44,419 bases of DNA from Methylococcales bacterium (GTDB lineage Bacteria > Pseudomonadota > Gammaproteobacteria > Methylococcales > Methylomonadaceae): contig JAQTPT010000034.1 of assembly GCA_028712795.1 (NCBI GenBank), positions 1 through 44,419 of the forward strand, read 5' to 3'. The stretch's first letter is position 1; each line of letters opens with the position of its first letter. The notes below the pieces were generated by a model. That model worked only from the letters and a program-made list of their open reading frames with translations. It was not told where the DNA came from and did not search any database. The position numbers were made by a program, and so were the translations under genes. Shown here one piece after another: positions 24,494 through 33,446 of the stretch.

Positions 24494-24696
24494 TTGCTCA
24501 TACGGTGGCATCAGGTAAATATTTGGCGCAATTCGCACCCCAATCAGGCGTGAATATGACTTTTTTCCAGCAAATGGCGCCGCGCCAGACACTCATGCGC
24601 CACACGGCGCATGGCAGAAGCCGCCGCCCGGCGCTATGCTTGGGTGGTCTTATTCCGGCCTACTCAACTCGTAAGGCGCAATTCGTAATGCAGTAG

Positions 24697-24774
24697 GGCG
24701 TAATAGGCGATAGCCGTATTGCGCCGGATGTTGGATTATTCTGCTGCGGCGCAATACGCTGTCGCTATTGCGCC
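24697..24774. repeat. Two GGCGCAATA/TATTGCGCC palindromes
   Basis: GGCGTAATA...TATTGCGCC at 24697-24725 and GGCGCAATA...TATTGCGCC at 24748-24774 are two related stem-loops 23 bases apart. They form a BIME-like pair distinct from the GGTCGGGG family. Confidence 0.6.
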
Positions 24775-24810
24775 CAACAAAAAACGGGCAATCAATGAAA
24801 CATAAGCCTG

Positions 24811-24837
24811 TTGGGCAACAGCGTTATGGTTGCCCAA
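24811..24837. repeat. Palindrome TTGGGCAAC..GTTGCCCAA
   Basis: A perfect 9-bp stem surrounds a 9-base loop. It is related in arm sequence to the GTTGGG palindromes at 24419-24493. Confidence 0.6.
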
Positions 24838-24938
24838 CATTTTCGTGTCCATGCGAAATGAATGCCATGCGCAGAGCACCGAAGTGTCGGCAGTGGTGGG
24901 CAAAAAACCTGCCCGCATTTCTAAATTTCTTCTGAGTC

Positions 24939-25006
24939 GGTCGGGATTTACAACCCCCCCCCCCGACCGAAATATTTGAAGATCGTAGCGACAACAAAAC
25001 GTGAGT
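24939..25006 (+). repeat. REP-like element, copy D with a poly-C tract
   Basis: GGTCGGGATTTACAAC is followed by a run of 11 C residues (24954-24964) and GACC, so the right arm of hairpin 1 is expanded. The spacer with ATTTGAAGATCGTAGCGAC is conserved and ends at AAAACGTGAG. The second hairpin is absent. Confidence 0.75.
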
Positions 25007-25103
25007 ACCTACTCACATATGGTGGCATCTGGTATATTCTTGGCGCAATTCGCACCATCCTACACCCTGATTTCTTTATCCTGATACAACGGGAGGCTCA
25101 ATT

Positions 25104-25306
25104 ATGAGCGAGTACACGAATTCACCTTTAAGCCCGGACACACACAGGCCATGCTGGATTGCCTGCGTCAAGCTGTCAGTAAAATCCTGGAACGCAAGCG
25201 CCGCCTTGGACAGTATTCAGTGCAGTGGACAGGTACAGCCCCATTCGCCGTAGGTGATGATGCCCCGGAATCTTTACTATTGCTGCAACAATCCGATCAC
25301 TATTGA
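25104..25306 (+). pseudogene. Small frameshifted gene of unknown function
   Basis: A strong ribosome binding site (GGGAGG) stands 7 bases before an ATG that begins MSEYT. A single missing base after codon 4 or 5 shifts the frame. The other frame then reads EFTFKPGHTQAMLDCLRQAV, continues through a coherent charged helix and ends with LLLLQQSDHY and a TGA at 25304-25306. The 203-base length is one short of 68 codons, as a one-base deletion predicts. I do not recognise the family. It could be a real short pseudogene or a sequencing error in a 67-residue gene. Confidence 0.55.
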
Positions 25307-25563
25307 ATCAGATTCCGGTCGGGTTTTGCACCCCATCACGCTTCAGTTTTAATCTGATAATCGGGAAATGAAGAATGCCGGCATCGTTGGGAATTTAATT
25401 TTGAAAGTTTATTCGTTATAGATGGTTAATCCATTTTTACCCCAGCAATCAGTAGTCAGGTTTGGCAAGTTTTGAGCTTTTGTGTCAATATTCATCAAGT
25501 TCAATGAACTATAAAATTTGAGTTTTATTGTATCAATTGAGCAAACAATTATTAGGTAATAAC
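25307..25563. other. Intergenic region with REP-like fragment E
   Basis: At 25317-25345 the left arm of hairpin 1 (GGTCGGG) is joined to the right end of hairpin 2 (CCCCATCACGCTTC), as if the spacer had been deleted between the two hairpins. The rest of the stretch is A+T-rich with no identifiable gene. Confidence 0.6.
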
Positions 25564-26169
25564 ATGGCAAAAATTACTAACCTCTCACAATTGGATTTAA
25601 ACGGCACCTACAGTTATGCCGATTATTTAACGTGGCAATTTGATGAAACCGTTGAATTGATTAAGGGTAAAATTCAACTGATGTCACCCGCGCCGAATGT
25701 GCGGCATCAAAGCATTGTGACTGAATTAGGTGGGCATCTTTATTCGTTTTTTCATAAAAAACCTTGTAAATTGTTTTACGCGCCGTTTGATGTGCGCTTA
25801 TATAACAAAAAAAAATCCATTCTTACCAATAAAGAAATTGTTACGGTGGTTCAACCCGATTTGTGTGTTATTTGTGATACCGGCAAGTTGGATATTCAAG
25901 GCTGCAACGGTGCGCCGGATTGGATTATTGAAATTTTATCGAAGGGCAATTCCAAACGCGAAACCCAGGAAAAATATGGCTTATATCAGGAAAGCGGCGT
26001 AAAAGAATATTGGCTGGTTTATCCTTATGAGCAATCGGTGCATCAATTTGTTTTAAACGGACATACAGAAAAATATGAATTGATAGCGATGTTTTCAGCA
26101 GAAGATCACGCCAGTCCCGCATTGTTTCCTGATTTGGCGATTGATTTGGCTGAGGTATTTGCGGAGTGA
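25564..26169 (+). CDS. Uma2 family endonuclease-like protein
   Basis: The 201-residue protein has the Uma2 (DUF820) fold of PD-(D/E)xK nucleases. Visible elements are VELIKGKIQLMSPAPNVRHQ (about residues 20-39), VVQPDLCVICD (about 95-105), PDWIIEILSKGNSKRE (about 118-133) and the KYGLYQESGVKEYWLVYP signature. The aspartate in QPD and glutamate in IIEILS are in the expected catalytic positions. Uma2 proteins are abundant in cyanobacteria and some methanotrophs; their function is unproven. The ATG at 25564 follows an AGGT; a TTG at 25528 is less likely. It stands alone next to the repeat-rich zone. Confidence 0.9.
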   Translation: MAKITNLSQLDLNGTYSYADYLTWQFDETVELIKGKIQLMSPAPNVRHQSIVTELGGHLYSFFHKKPCKLFYAPFDVRLYNKKKSILTNKEIVTVVQPDLCVICDTGKLDIQGCNGAPDWIIEILSKGNSKRETQEKYGLYQESGVKEYWLVYPYEQSVHQFVLNGHTEKYELIAMFSAEDHASPALFPDLAIDLAEVFAE

Positions 26170-26273
26170 TTTTTCAGCTAAAGTATGCCTCTGTTATTAT
26201 CCCTGGTTGCCTGCCAAAACAGTTGTTTTTAACCCCATTGCGTAAAAAAGTGGTCAAAATAACAACAAAGTAA

Positions 26274-29200
26274 ATGCTCAGCACCCTCGTCCGCTTTTCC
26301 ATCCGTTTTTACGGCATCGTTATCGCACTCGCCGTATTGATTCTGCTCTACGGCAGTTATCGCTTTACCACGGCGGGGCTGGATATTTTTCCTGAATTTG
26401 CGCCCAAGCGGGTCATTATTCAAACTGAATCGCCCGGACTGTCCGCCGGGCAGGTTGAGGTTCTGGTAACCCGGCAGATTGAAATGTCCATCAGCGGCTT
26501 GGTGGGAATGGAATCGGTGCGCTCCGAATCCATTCAGGGTTTATCGATAGTCACGGCGACGTTTATAGAAAAAAGTGATGTTTATCGCAATCGCCAGCTG
26601 ATCAGCGAACGGCTGGCGGGTTTACCGGCACATCTGCCGCTGGGTATCTTGCCGGTTGCGATACCGCTGTCTTCGTCTTCCGCGACGGTGTTAACCATCG
26701 GCTTAAGTTCGGATGCGAAAGATTTAATGGCTCTGCGCAGTCTGGTGGACTGGACACTCGTGCCGCGCTTACTGGCTGTGCACGGCGTTGCCGATGTTAA
26801 TGTCTTCGGCGGAGATATTCCACAACTGCAAATTCAGGTTGATCCCGTTCAGTTGCATCGTTTTAATCTGGCTCTGGATGACATTATCCAAGCCGCCTCG
26901 CAAGCAGGGGTCATCCAGGGCGGCGGTTTTATAGAAAACAAAAACCAGCGCATCACCCTGCAAGTCACGGGACAGCCCGCTGCGCCTGAACAATTTGCAA
27001 AAATCATTGTTAAGCGCGATCAGGGGCGCAACATCACCCTGGGCGAAGTCACTGCCATCCGTTATGCGCCTGAACCGCCCATCGGCGCGGCGCAAATTGG
27101 GGGTAAACCGGGCGTAGTCATGATGGTCATTGGGCAATACGGCGCCAATACTTTGACCGTGTCCAGACAGGTTGAGCAGACCTTGAAAGAATTCGAGCCG
27201 GTTTTTAAAAACGAGGCCATTACTTTTTATGAGCATCTGTTCCGTCCCGCCGATTATATTGAACGGTCGATTGCAAATTTATCAGGGCATTTGCTGATTG
27301 GCGGTTTGTTTGTGCTGATGATTTTGTACCTGTTTTTGTTTAACTTCCGCACGGCTTTTATTTCTGCGCTGGCTATTCCTGTTTCTTTAATCGGCGCGGT
27401 GATTGTTTTGCTGGAAACGGGGGTTAATCTTAATATCATGGTGCTGGGCGGCTTGGCTATTGCCTTGGGTGAAGTGGTTGATGATGCCATTATTGATACC
27501 GAAAACATTTTCAGGCGCTTGCGTGAAAACCGTTTACTGGAGCAACCGTTGCCTGTTGCAACGGTTGTTTATACGGCCTCGCTGGAGGTGCGGAGCTCCG
27601 TGGTCTATGCCAGTTTTATTGTCGCGCTGGTGTTCGTGCCCCTGTTGACCTTAAACGGCGTGGCCGGACGCTTGTTTGCCCCGCTGGGTTATTCGTATAT
27701 CCTGGCAATTTTAACGTCTTTACTGGTAGCTCTCACCTTAACTCCGGCGCTGTGTTTTGCCTTGTTGGGCGGCAAGCTCGATGTTGCCGATGACCCGCCG
27801 CTCATCAAACGTATCAAACCGCTCTATAAAAGCCTGCTGGGATTTGTTTTCAGGCATTTTAATGTGTTGATTGCCGGCAGCATTATTGTGTGTCTGACAG
27901 GGCTGTTCGCCTTTTTCAGTCTCGACAGCAAATTTTTGCCTGAACTGCGTGAAGGCCATTATATCGTTCATACCACCAGCATTCCCGGCACGTCTTTGCA
28001 GGAATCAATAAGAATCGGCAGCAAACTGACCGGACAGTTTATGGCCATTCCGGGCGTGCAATCGGTATCGCAATGGGCGGGGCGCGCCGAACGTGGCGCC
28101 GATACTTACGGCAGCCATTACAGCGAGTATGAAGTTCGCCTTGATCCCTTGTCAGGCGCCAGGCAACAGCAAATATTGAACCAGTTGCGTGAAATGCTGA
28201 CCAACTTCCCCGGCATTGGCTTTGAAGCCAACACCTTTTTAACGGAACGGGTCGATGAAACCATTTCCGGCTACACCGCGCCGGTGGTCGTTAATCTTTA
28301 CGGCAATGACTTGAATGTGCTTGACGCAGAAGCGCAAACGCTCGCCCGGATTATGCGGGACATTCCAGGCTCTGCCGATGTTCAGTTACGGTCTCCGCCC
28401 GCCACGCCGCTATTGCAAATCCATTTAAATCTCGACCAGCTTAACTTTTGGGGCATTATGCCCGCAGAGATTGTAAATACCTTGCAAGCCGCTTACGAAA
28501 CCCGAATAGTAGGCAAGCATGTTCAGGGCAACAAAATCATCAATATTGCGGTGGCTTTGGCGCCAGAACTACGGCAGCAACCCGAATCGATCGCCTATCT
28601 GCCCATTAGAACCCTGGACGGCACTTTAATCAGGCTGGAACAGGTCGCGGAAATCAGACATACGGAAAGCCGCTATAACATTCTTCATCAGGGCTCGCAA
28701 CGACGCCAGGCGGTCACCTGTAATGTGATTGACAGGGATATGGATGCGTTTATGCAGGAACTTAAAACCCGCGTGCTAAAAGAAATTCCTGTTTCGGCGG
28801 CAAGTTACCCTGAATTTACCGGCGCGGCTATTGAACAGGCCCAGGCCCGCAATGAGTTGATTCTGCATTCCTTATTGGCTGGAGCGGGCGTGTTGATGTT
28901 AATTTATATCGCCATTGGCAGTGTCCGTAACGCTGTTCTGGCGCTTGCCAACCTGCCTTTTGCCTTAATCGGCGGCGTCGCTGCTGTGGTGCTCACCGGT
29001 GCTACCCTATCGGTCGGTTCTGTCGTAGGGTTTGTCACTTTATTCGGTATTACCGTGCGTAACAGCATTATGCTGTTGTCTCACTATCGGTATTTAGTCG
29101 AAGTGGAAGGCAAAAGCTGGAATGTCGAAACCGCCATTCAGGGCGCTCAAGAACGCTTGCCGTCCATTTTAATGACGGCGCTGGTTACTGCGTTGGCAAT

Positions 29201-29351
29201 GTTTCCTATCGCTTTTAACAGCGATAATCCGGGGCGCGAAATCATGGGGCCAATGGCGGCGATTATTATTGGGGGGCTAGCTTCTTCCACATTGTTGAAT
29301 TTGCTGCTGTTGCCGGGGATGTTGTTGCGGTTTGGGAAGTTTAAAACGTAA
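26274..29351 (+). CDS. RND efflux permease, heavy-metal (CzcA/CusA) type, orphan
   Basis: The 1025-residue protein is a full RND pump with 12 predicted membrane segments and two large periplasmic loops. The first helix is near residues 11-30. The proton-relay segment in TM4, GEVVDDAIIDTENIFRRLREN (residues about 399-419, read as GEVVDDAIIDTEN and IFRRLREN), carries the acidic pattern typical of the heavy-metal efflux subfamily. The TM11-12 region includes GSVVGFVTLFGITVRNSIML. Such pumps normally work with a membrane-fusion protein and an outer-membrane channel, but neither is adjacent. The substrate, metal or otherwise, cannot be inferred safely. Confidence 0.93.
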   Translation: MLSTLVRFSIRFYGIVIALAVLILLYGSYRFTTAGLDIFPEFAPKRVIIQTESPGLSAGQVEVLVTRQIEMSISGLVGMESVRSESIQGLSIVTATFIEKSDVYRNRQLISERLAGLPAHLPLGILPVAIPLSSSSATVLTIGLSSDAKDLMALRSLVDWTLVPRLLAVHGVADVNVFGGDIPQLQIQVDPVQLHRFNLALDDIIQAASQAGVIQGGGFIENKNQRITLQVTGQPAAPEQFAKIIVKRDQGRNITLGEVTAIRYAPEPPIGAAQIGGKPGVVMMVIGQYGANTLTVSRQVEQTLKEFEPVFKNEAITFYEHLFRPADYIERSIANLSGHLLIGGLFVLMILYLFLFNFRTAFISALAIPVSLIGAVIVLLETGVNLNIMVLGGLAIALGEVVDDAIIDTENIFRRLRENRLLEQPLPVATVVYTASLEVRSSVVYASFIVALVFVPLLTLNGVAGRLFAPLGYSYILAILTSLLVALTLTPALCFALLGGKLDVADDPPLIKRIKPLYKSLLGFVFRHFNVLIAGSIIVCLTGLFAFFSLDSKFLPELREGHYIVHTTSIPGTSLQESIRIGSKLTGQFMAIPGVQSVSQWAGRAERGADTYGSHYSEYEVRLDPLSGARQQQILNQLREMLTNFPGIGFEANTFLTERVDETISGYTAPVVVNLYGNDLNVLDAEAQTLARIMRDIPGSADVQLRSPPATPLLQIHLNLDQLNFWGIMPAEIVNTLQAAYETRIVGKHVQGNKIINIAVALAPELRQQPESIAYLPIRTLDGTLIRLEQVAEIRHTESRYNILHQGSQRRQAVTCNVIDRDMDAFMQELKTRVLKEIPVSAASYPEFTGAAIEQAQARNELILHSLLAGAGVLMLIYIAIGSVRNAVLALANLPFALIGGVAAVVLTGATLSVGSVVGFVTLFGITVRNSIMLLSHYRYLVEVEGKSWNVETAIQGAQERLPSILMTALVTALAMFPIAFNSDNPGREIMGPMAAIIIGGLASSTLLNLLLLPGMLLRFGKFKT

Positions 29352-29402
29352 ACTACAGACTTGCCGTAGTTATATTCGCCTATAAACAAAGGAAAAGACG
29401 CC

Positions 29403-31004
29403 ATGAATTTTACTTTACGAACTGATCCATCGGTATCATCCGGTATAAATACGCATAAAAACGGGACGAACGTTATTTTGTTTTGGTTTTTTGTCTTGCT
29501 GTTACTGCCGGCATTGCTTAAAGCTCAAGACCTAAAAACGCACATCAATGAATACAAAATTACGCCAGCTATCACCGAACTGGAAAAAAAGACCGTAGAA
29601 AAAATGCAACAGACCGGTCTCCCCGGGCTTGCCATCGGCATTGTCTATCAAGACCGCGTGCTATATCACAAAGGTTTCGGCGTGCGCGAGGCGGATAAGC
29701 CGGGAAAAGTCGACGCAGACACCGTATTTCAACTGGCCTCCCTTTCCAAACCGCTGGGATCGACCGTGATTGCAGGATTAGTCAGTGATGGAGTCATGGC
29801 CTGGAGTGATTTGGTAAGCCGATACGAACCCGATTTTGCCTTGAATGATACCCATGCAACCCAACACTTAACCATCGGTGATATGTATTCGCATCGTAGC
29901 GGCTTACCCGAGCATGCGGGCGACATGCTGGAAGATATGGGCTATGACCGGGCTGAAGTGCTGCATCGTCTGCGCTTTATCCCTATTGGAAATCGCTTTC
30001 GCAACCAGTATGCCTACACCAATTTCGGCTTAACGGCAGGCGCAGTAGCAGCGGCAAACGCAGCCAAAAAAAAATGGGAAGACCTTTCGGAGGCAAGATT
30101 ATATAAACCGCTCGGTATGATGAACACCAGTTCACGCTACAACGATTTTATAAACAATCCCAATCATGCGGCAGGACATGTCATGCTCAACGGAAAGTGG
30201 GTGTTTAGAGAACAGCGCCAGCCTGACGCCCAATCGCCCGCAGGCGGCGCCAGTTCGAGCATAAATGACATGGCGCAGTGGCTGCGCTTGCATATCTCTC
30301 AAGGTAAAATAGATGGTAAGCAACTCATTTCGGCTAAAGCGTTGCAAGAAACCTACAGTCCGCCAATCGATCCGGCAACAAAACTTCCTGCTTCCTACGC
30401 GCTTGGCTGGGGTGTAGGACATGACGATACAGGGCATCTTAAATTGAGCCATTCCGGCGCGTTCTCAATGGGCGCTGCGACCACCGTTATCATGTTGCCC
30501 GAAGAAAAGCTGGGTATTATCATTCTGACCAATACCTCGCCGTTCGGCGTGCCGGAAGCTTTGGCTTTAAGTTTCATTGAACTGGTGACACGCGACAACG
30601 TGGACAAAAACGTGTTTGAACAAAAGTTCGACTTTGGGAAAAAACAATTTGAACAAATGCGCCGTGCCGATCTGAGCAAGACCGATTACGCCAACCCCCC
30701 TGAAAACGCTTCGCCTGCATTCGCCCTGGAAAATTATGCCGGAACCTATGCCAATGATTACATCGGGCCCATTGAAATCGTAAACAAGGCGGGAAAATTA
30801 CTGATGACCCAAGGCCCATTAAAAAACCATGCTTACCCGCTGACTCATTACGACGGTAATTTATTTTTTTATGAAACGAGGGGTGAAAACGAAGCCGGTT
30901 TAAGCGGTGTACGCTTTAACGTAGACAAAAACAGCAAAGCTACAACGCTATGGGTTGAAAATTTAGACGCCTATGGAATGGGCACGCTGATTCGCCAGCC
31001 CTAA
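29403..31004 (+). CDS. Beta-lactamase-fold serine hydrolase (class C type)
   Basis: The 533-residue protein has an N-terminal hydrophobic export segment (about residues 24-42) ending at LKAQD, so it acts in the periplasm. The class-C-like domain has S113-L-S-K116 (ASLSKP), Y205-T-N207 (YAYTN) and H350-S-G352 (LSHSGAF), the three catalytic motifs. A C-terminal domain of about 110 residues (DUF3471-like, ENYAGTYANDYIGPIEI) follows. Such proteins are peptidases or esterases in cell-wall or small-molecule turnover rather than antibiotic-resistance enzymes. A good AAGGA site lies 12 bases before the ATG. It follows the RND gene by about 50 bases but need not be functionally linked. Confidence 0.93.
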   Translation: MNFTLRTDPSVSSGINTHKNGTNVILFWFFVLLLLPALLKAQDLKTHINEYKITPAITELEKKTVEKMQQTGLPGLAIGIVYQDRVLYHKGFGVREADKPGKVDADTVFQLASLSKPLGSTVIAGLVSDGVMAWSDLVSRYEPDFALNDTHATQHLTIGDMYSHRSGLPEHAGDMLEDMGYDRAEVLHRLRFIPIGNRFRNQYAYTNFGLTAGAVAAANAAKKKWEDLSEARLYKPLGMMNTSSRYNDFINNPNHAAGHVMLNGKWVFREQRQPDAQSPAGGASSSINDMAQWLRLHISQGKIDGKQLISAKALQETYSPPIDPATKLPASYALGWGVGHDDTGHLKLSHSGAFSMGAATTVIMLPEEKLGIIILTNTSPFGVPEALALSFIELVTRDNVDKNVFEQKFDFGKKQFEQMRRADLSKTDYANPPENASPAFALENYAGTYANDYIGPIEIVNKAGKLLMTQGPLKNHAYPLTHYDGNLFFYETRGENEAGLSGVRFNVDKNSKATTLWVENLDAYGMGTLIRQP

Positions 31005-31026
31005 CGTCTTTCCTTGGTGCAGCAAA

Positions 31027-31058
31027 GTGGAATCAGGTTTATACACTCTAGATTCCAC
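31027..31058. terminator. Inverted repeat between convergent genes
   Basis: GTGGAATC and GATTCCAC form a perfect 8-bp stem with a 16-base loop between the ends of two convergent genes. There is no U-tract, so it is only a possible bidirectional terminator. Confidence 0.4.
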
Positions 31059-31080
31059 AGCGTTACCTTGGGGCTACTTG

Positions 31081-31458
31081 TCAGGAAAGTGCCTTGCTCT
31101 TGAGTTGGGCAAACTCCTCCGCACTGATCGTGCCGTCGTCGAGCAGTGTCTTCGCGTGGGCGATCTGCTCTACCGGTGACTTTCCGGCCACATGCCGTAT
31201 GTAGGCGTCGGTATCAGACTTGGCGCGTTCAAGCGCTTCGCGCTGGCGTTCGGCCATGCCGGTGCCATTGGCAATAATGTAAAATAATGCGGTCAGCATC
31301 GGGACAAAGATCAATCCTATTATCCAGATAGCTTTTGAAGCGCCACCCATTTCTCTATTGCGGAATAAGTCGGTAATAATCTGGAACAACACCAGAAGGT
31401 AAGCGACAAAAACGAAGGTTGACACTATCAGCCAGATAAAATCCCAAAAATTGCTCAT
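31081..31458 (-). CDS. SHOCT domain membrane protein with PLDc_N-like segment
   Basis: The 125-residue protein has two membrane segments (about residues 8-28 and 40-62) with a short loop, matching the N-terminal module of cardiolipin synthases (PLDc_N). The last 30 residues, VEQIAHAKTLLDDGTISAEE and the following FAQLKSKAL, are a SHOCT domain. These small proteins are common and poorly understood. The gene is monocistronic on the minus strand, convergent with the serine hydrolase gene. Confidence 0.88.
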   Translation of the reverse strand: MSNFWDFIWLIVSTFVFVAYLLVLFQIITDLFRNREMGGASKAIWIIGLIFVPMLTALFYIIANGTGMAERQREALERAKSDTDAYIRHVAGKSPVEQIAHAKTLLDDGTISAEEFAQLKSKALS

Positions 31459-31712
31459 GATTAATAAACTCTCTAAGAATAATTAAACGAACGGAAAGGG
31501 CCCGATGAAAAACGACCCATGGTAATGGTAAAGCGTTCAGGTAAGTCAGTGCTCAAAAGTCATACGGATAACATTTGAAAGCATCTTATATTATGTGTCG
31601 TGCTGAATGTCAATCCGCTATTACCGGAAAGAATTCAAACACTAAATGAAAGTCATATCAGAAAGGTACGGCGAATAACATTGCGCTATCCGCCGAATAC
31701 TGCAAACCGGAT

Positions 31713-32381
31713 TTAATTTCTGCCGTTGAACGCGCCCAGCAGTTGTAATAAACTCAGGAACAGGTTGTAGATAGAAACATACAGTGAAATGGTCGCCAGG
31801 ATGTAGTTGGTTTCACCACCGTTGACTATTTGACTGGTTTGAAACAGAATCATGCCGGACATTAGCAGAACAAACATGGCAGATACGGCAAGTGATAGCG
31901 CAGGGATAGCGAAAACAATGGCGCCGATACCCGCCAGAAAAGCCACCAACACACCGACCATCAGGAAGCCGCCCATGTAACTAAAGTCTTTGCGTGTGGT
32001 TAACGCATAGGCTGAAAGCCCCATGAATACAACGCCCGTGCCGCCTAATGCCATCATGATAAGTTCGTTGCCATTACTGAACGCTTTGACATACATTGAT
32101 AAAATAGGCCCTAATGTCAAGCCCATAAAACCGGTCAACGCGAACACAAAAAGCAGACCTAAAGCGCTGTTGCTGAATTTTGCCGTTAAAAAGAACAAAC
32201 CGTAAAAACCCACCAAGGTGACGAGCATCCCAAAAGGAGGGAAATTAAAATACATTGCCGCGCCTGCGGTCATGGCACTGAAAATTAATGTCATTGATAA
32301 CAACATGTAAGTATTTTTCAGCACCTTATTGGTCGCCAGAACGCTTGAGTCCGGACGTGAAATAGCAGTATTTAATCTCAT
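31713..32381 (-). CDS. Bax inhibitor-1/YccA family membrane protein
   Basis: The 222-residue protein has seven predicted transmembrane helices with very short loops. The family hallmarks include NTYMLLSMTLIFSAMTAGAA near residues 23-42, ALTGFMGLTLGPILSMYVK in the middle, and a C-terminal INGG-like NYILATISLYVSIYNLFLSLLQLLG with the conserved aspartate region replaced by Ser/Asn-containing residues. Bacterial members (YccA, YbhL) are inner-membrane proteins; YccA is a substrate and modulator of the FtsH protease, and others leak calcium. It stands alone and diverges from the hydrolase gene at 32621. Confidence 0.92.
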   Translation of the reverse strand: MRLNTAISRPDSSVLATNKVLKNTYMLLSMTLIFSAMTAGAAMYFNFPPFGMLVTLVGFYGLFFLTAKFSNSALGLLFVFALTGFMGLTLGPILSMYVKAFSNGNELIMMALGGTGVVFMGLSAYALTTRKDFSYMGGFLMVGVLVAFLAGIGAIVFAIPALSLAVSAMFVLLMSGMILFQTSQIVNGGETNYILATISLYVSIYNLFLSLLQLLGAFNGRN

Positions 32382-32620
32382 TTTAGTCAGATTCCTTCAA
32401 TATATTGATTAACAAAACAGGCTTCAGGCAAGTTGCGGCAAACAATAAGCTTAACCCTAAAGTTGTCCGCACTTACCTTGAAAACCGACAAAACAAACAG
32501 ACAGTCCGATTTTACAAGAGTTTCAAACTTTTTGTAAGAAAACTTAAGCAAGTTTCCTGCTTTCCCAACTCATTATCAACAAATTGCAACGCAGTTGAAC
32601 GAATAATTTACGCTTTTCCT

Positions 32621-33304
32621 ATGAAAAATTTAAAATCCAGACTAACAAGCGTACCCCAGCAGTCAGAGGCGATTATTCTGCTGCATGGTTTGGCCAGAAC
32701 CAGCCGCAGCATGAATAAAGCCGGTAAATTGCTTGCAACTTACGGTTATAAAATCATCAATGTTAACTATCCTTCGCAAAAATACAACATTGAAATTTTA
32801 GCGCTGGACGCCATAGCGCCGGCATTAAAACAATGCGCATCAAAAGACATACAAAAAATACATTTTTTAACGCATTCCATGGGCGGTATTCTGCTACGCT
32901 ATTACTTGTCGGCCTATCGCATCGATAAGCTGGGGCGCGTGGTGATGTTGGCGCCGCCAAATCAGGGCAGTGAAGCGGTCGATAAACTGGCGGGTTGGCC
33001 GGTATTTAATTTCATAAACGGCCCTGCCGGACGCCAGATGAATACTGGCAAAAGCAGTCTGCCGAACACGCTGGGAGCGGTAAATTATCCTGTCGGAATT
33101 ATTGCCGGAGATAAATCCTTAAATCCCTTGCTGTCGTTGTTATTCCCTGAAGCGAATGACGGCAAGGTATCAGTAAGCCGGACGCAAGTGCAAGGCATGA
33201 AAGACTTTATTGTTATGCCTTATTCCCACACGTTTATCATGCAAGGCTTAGCCGTTATAGAACAGGCATTGCATTTTATTCAACAGGGTTATTTTGCGAA
33301 ATAA
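32621..33304 (+). CDS. Alpha/beta hydrolase (lipase/esterase-like)
   Basis: The 227-residue protein has the alpha/beta hydrolase features ILLHGLARTSRSM (oxyanion region, about residues 19-31) and the nucleophile elbow THSMGG with S86. An acidic residue around GDKSLNPLL or EANDGKVSV and the histidine in MPYSHTFIM complete a plausible triad. It resembles small cytosolic lipase-like esterases; the substrate is unknown. The ATG at 32621 was chosen because the domain begins there. An upstream in-frame TTG at 32405 would add 72 residues without a recognisable domain. Confidence 0.85.
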   Translation: MKNLKSRLTSVPQQSEAIILLHGLARTSRSMNKAGKLLATYGYKIINVNYPSQKYNIEILALDAIAPALKQCASKDIQKIHFLTHSMGGILLRYYLSAYRIDKLGRVVMLAPPNQGSEAVDKLAGWPVFNFINGPAGRQMNTGKSSLPNTLGAVNYPVGIIAGDKSLNPLLSLLFPEANDGKVSVSRTQVQGMKDFIVMPYSHTFIMQGLAVIEQALHFIQQGYFAK

Positions 33305-33446
33305 AGTAATTTTGTTTGCTGGTCAAGTTATCGTTGCCATGCTCTCCGTACCTGCCGCCCAAGGATATGAAGAACCATCGCTGGCCGTTAGAAGGGTGCA
33401 AACGGTGAATTTGCCAAGTATAATCAGGCTTTAACTCGTTAAAAAA

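Larger units (their letters stand above)
24147..25103. other. Repeat-rich gene-poor region
   Basis: No convincing gene is present. Three CTTCGTG units at 24183, 24192 and 24200 form a short degenerate tandem repeat of a kind common in bacterial intergenic DNA. Palindromes occur at 24419-24445, 24463-24493, 24697-24725, 24748-24774 and 24811-24837. A sequence of about 43 bases ending in GGCGCAATTCGCACC occurs at 24497-24539 and again at 25012-25057. The region looks like an accumulation of short palindromic repeats and gene debris. Confidence 0.6.

Noticed and set aside
32405..32620. N-terminal extension of the alpha/beta hydrolase from a TTG
   Set aside because: The extension has no domain or signal peptide, and the family fold starts at the ATG at 32621.
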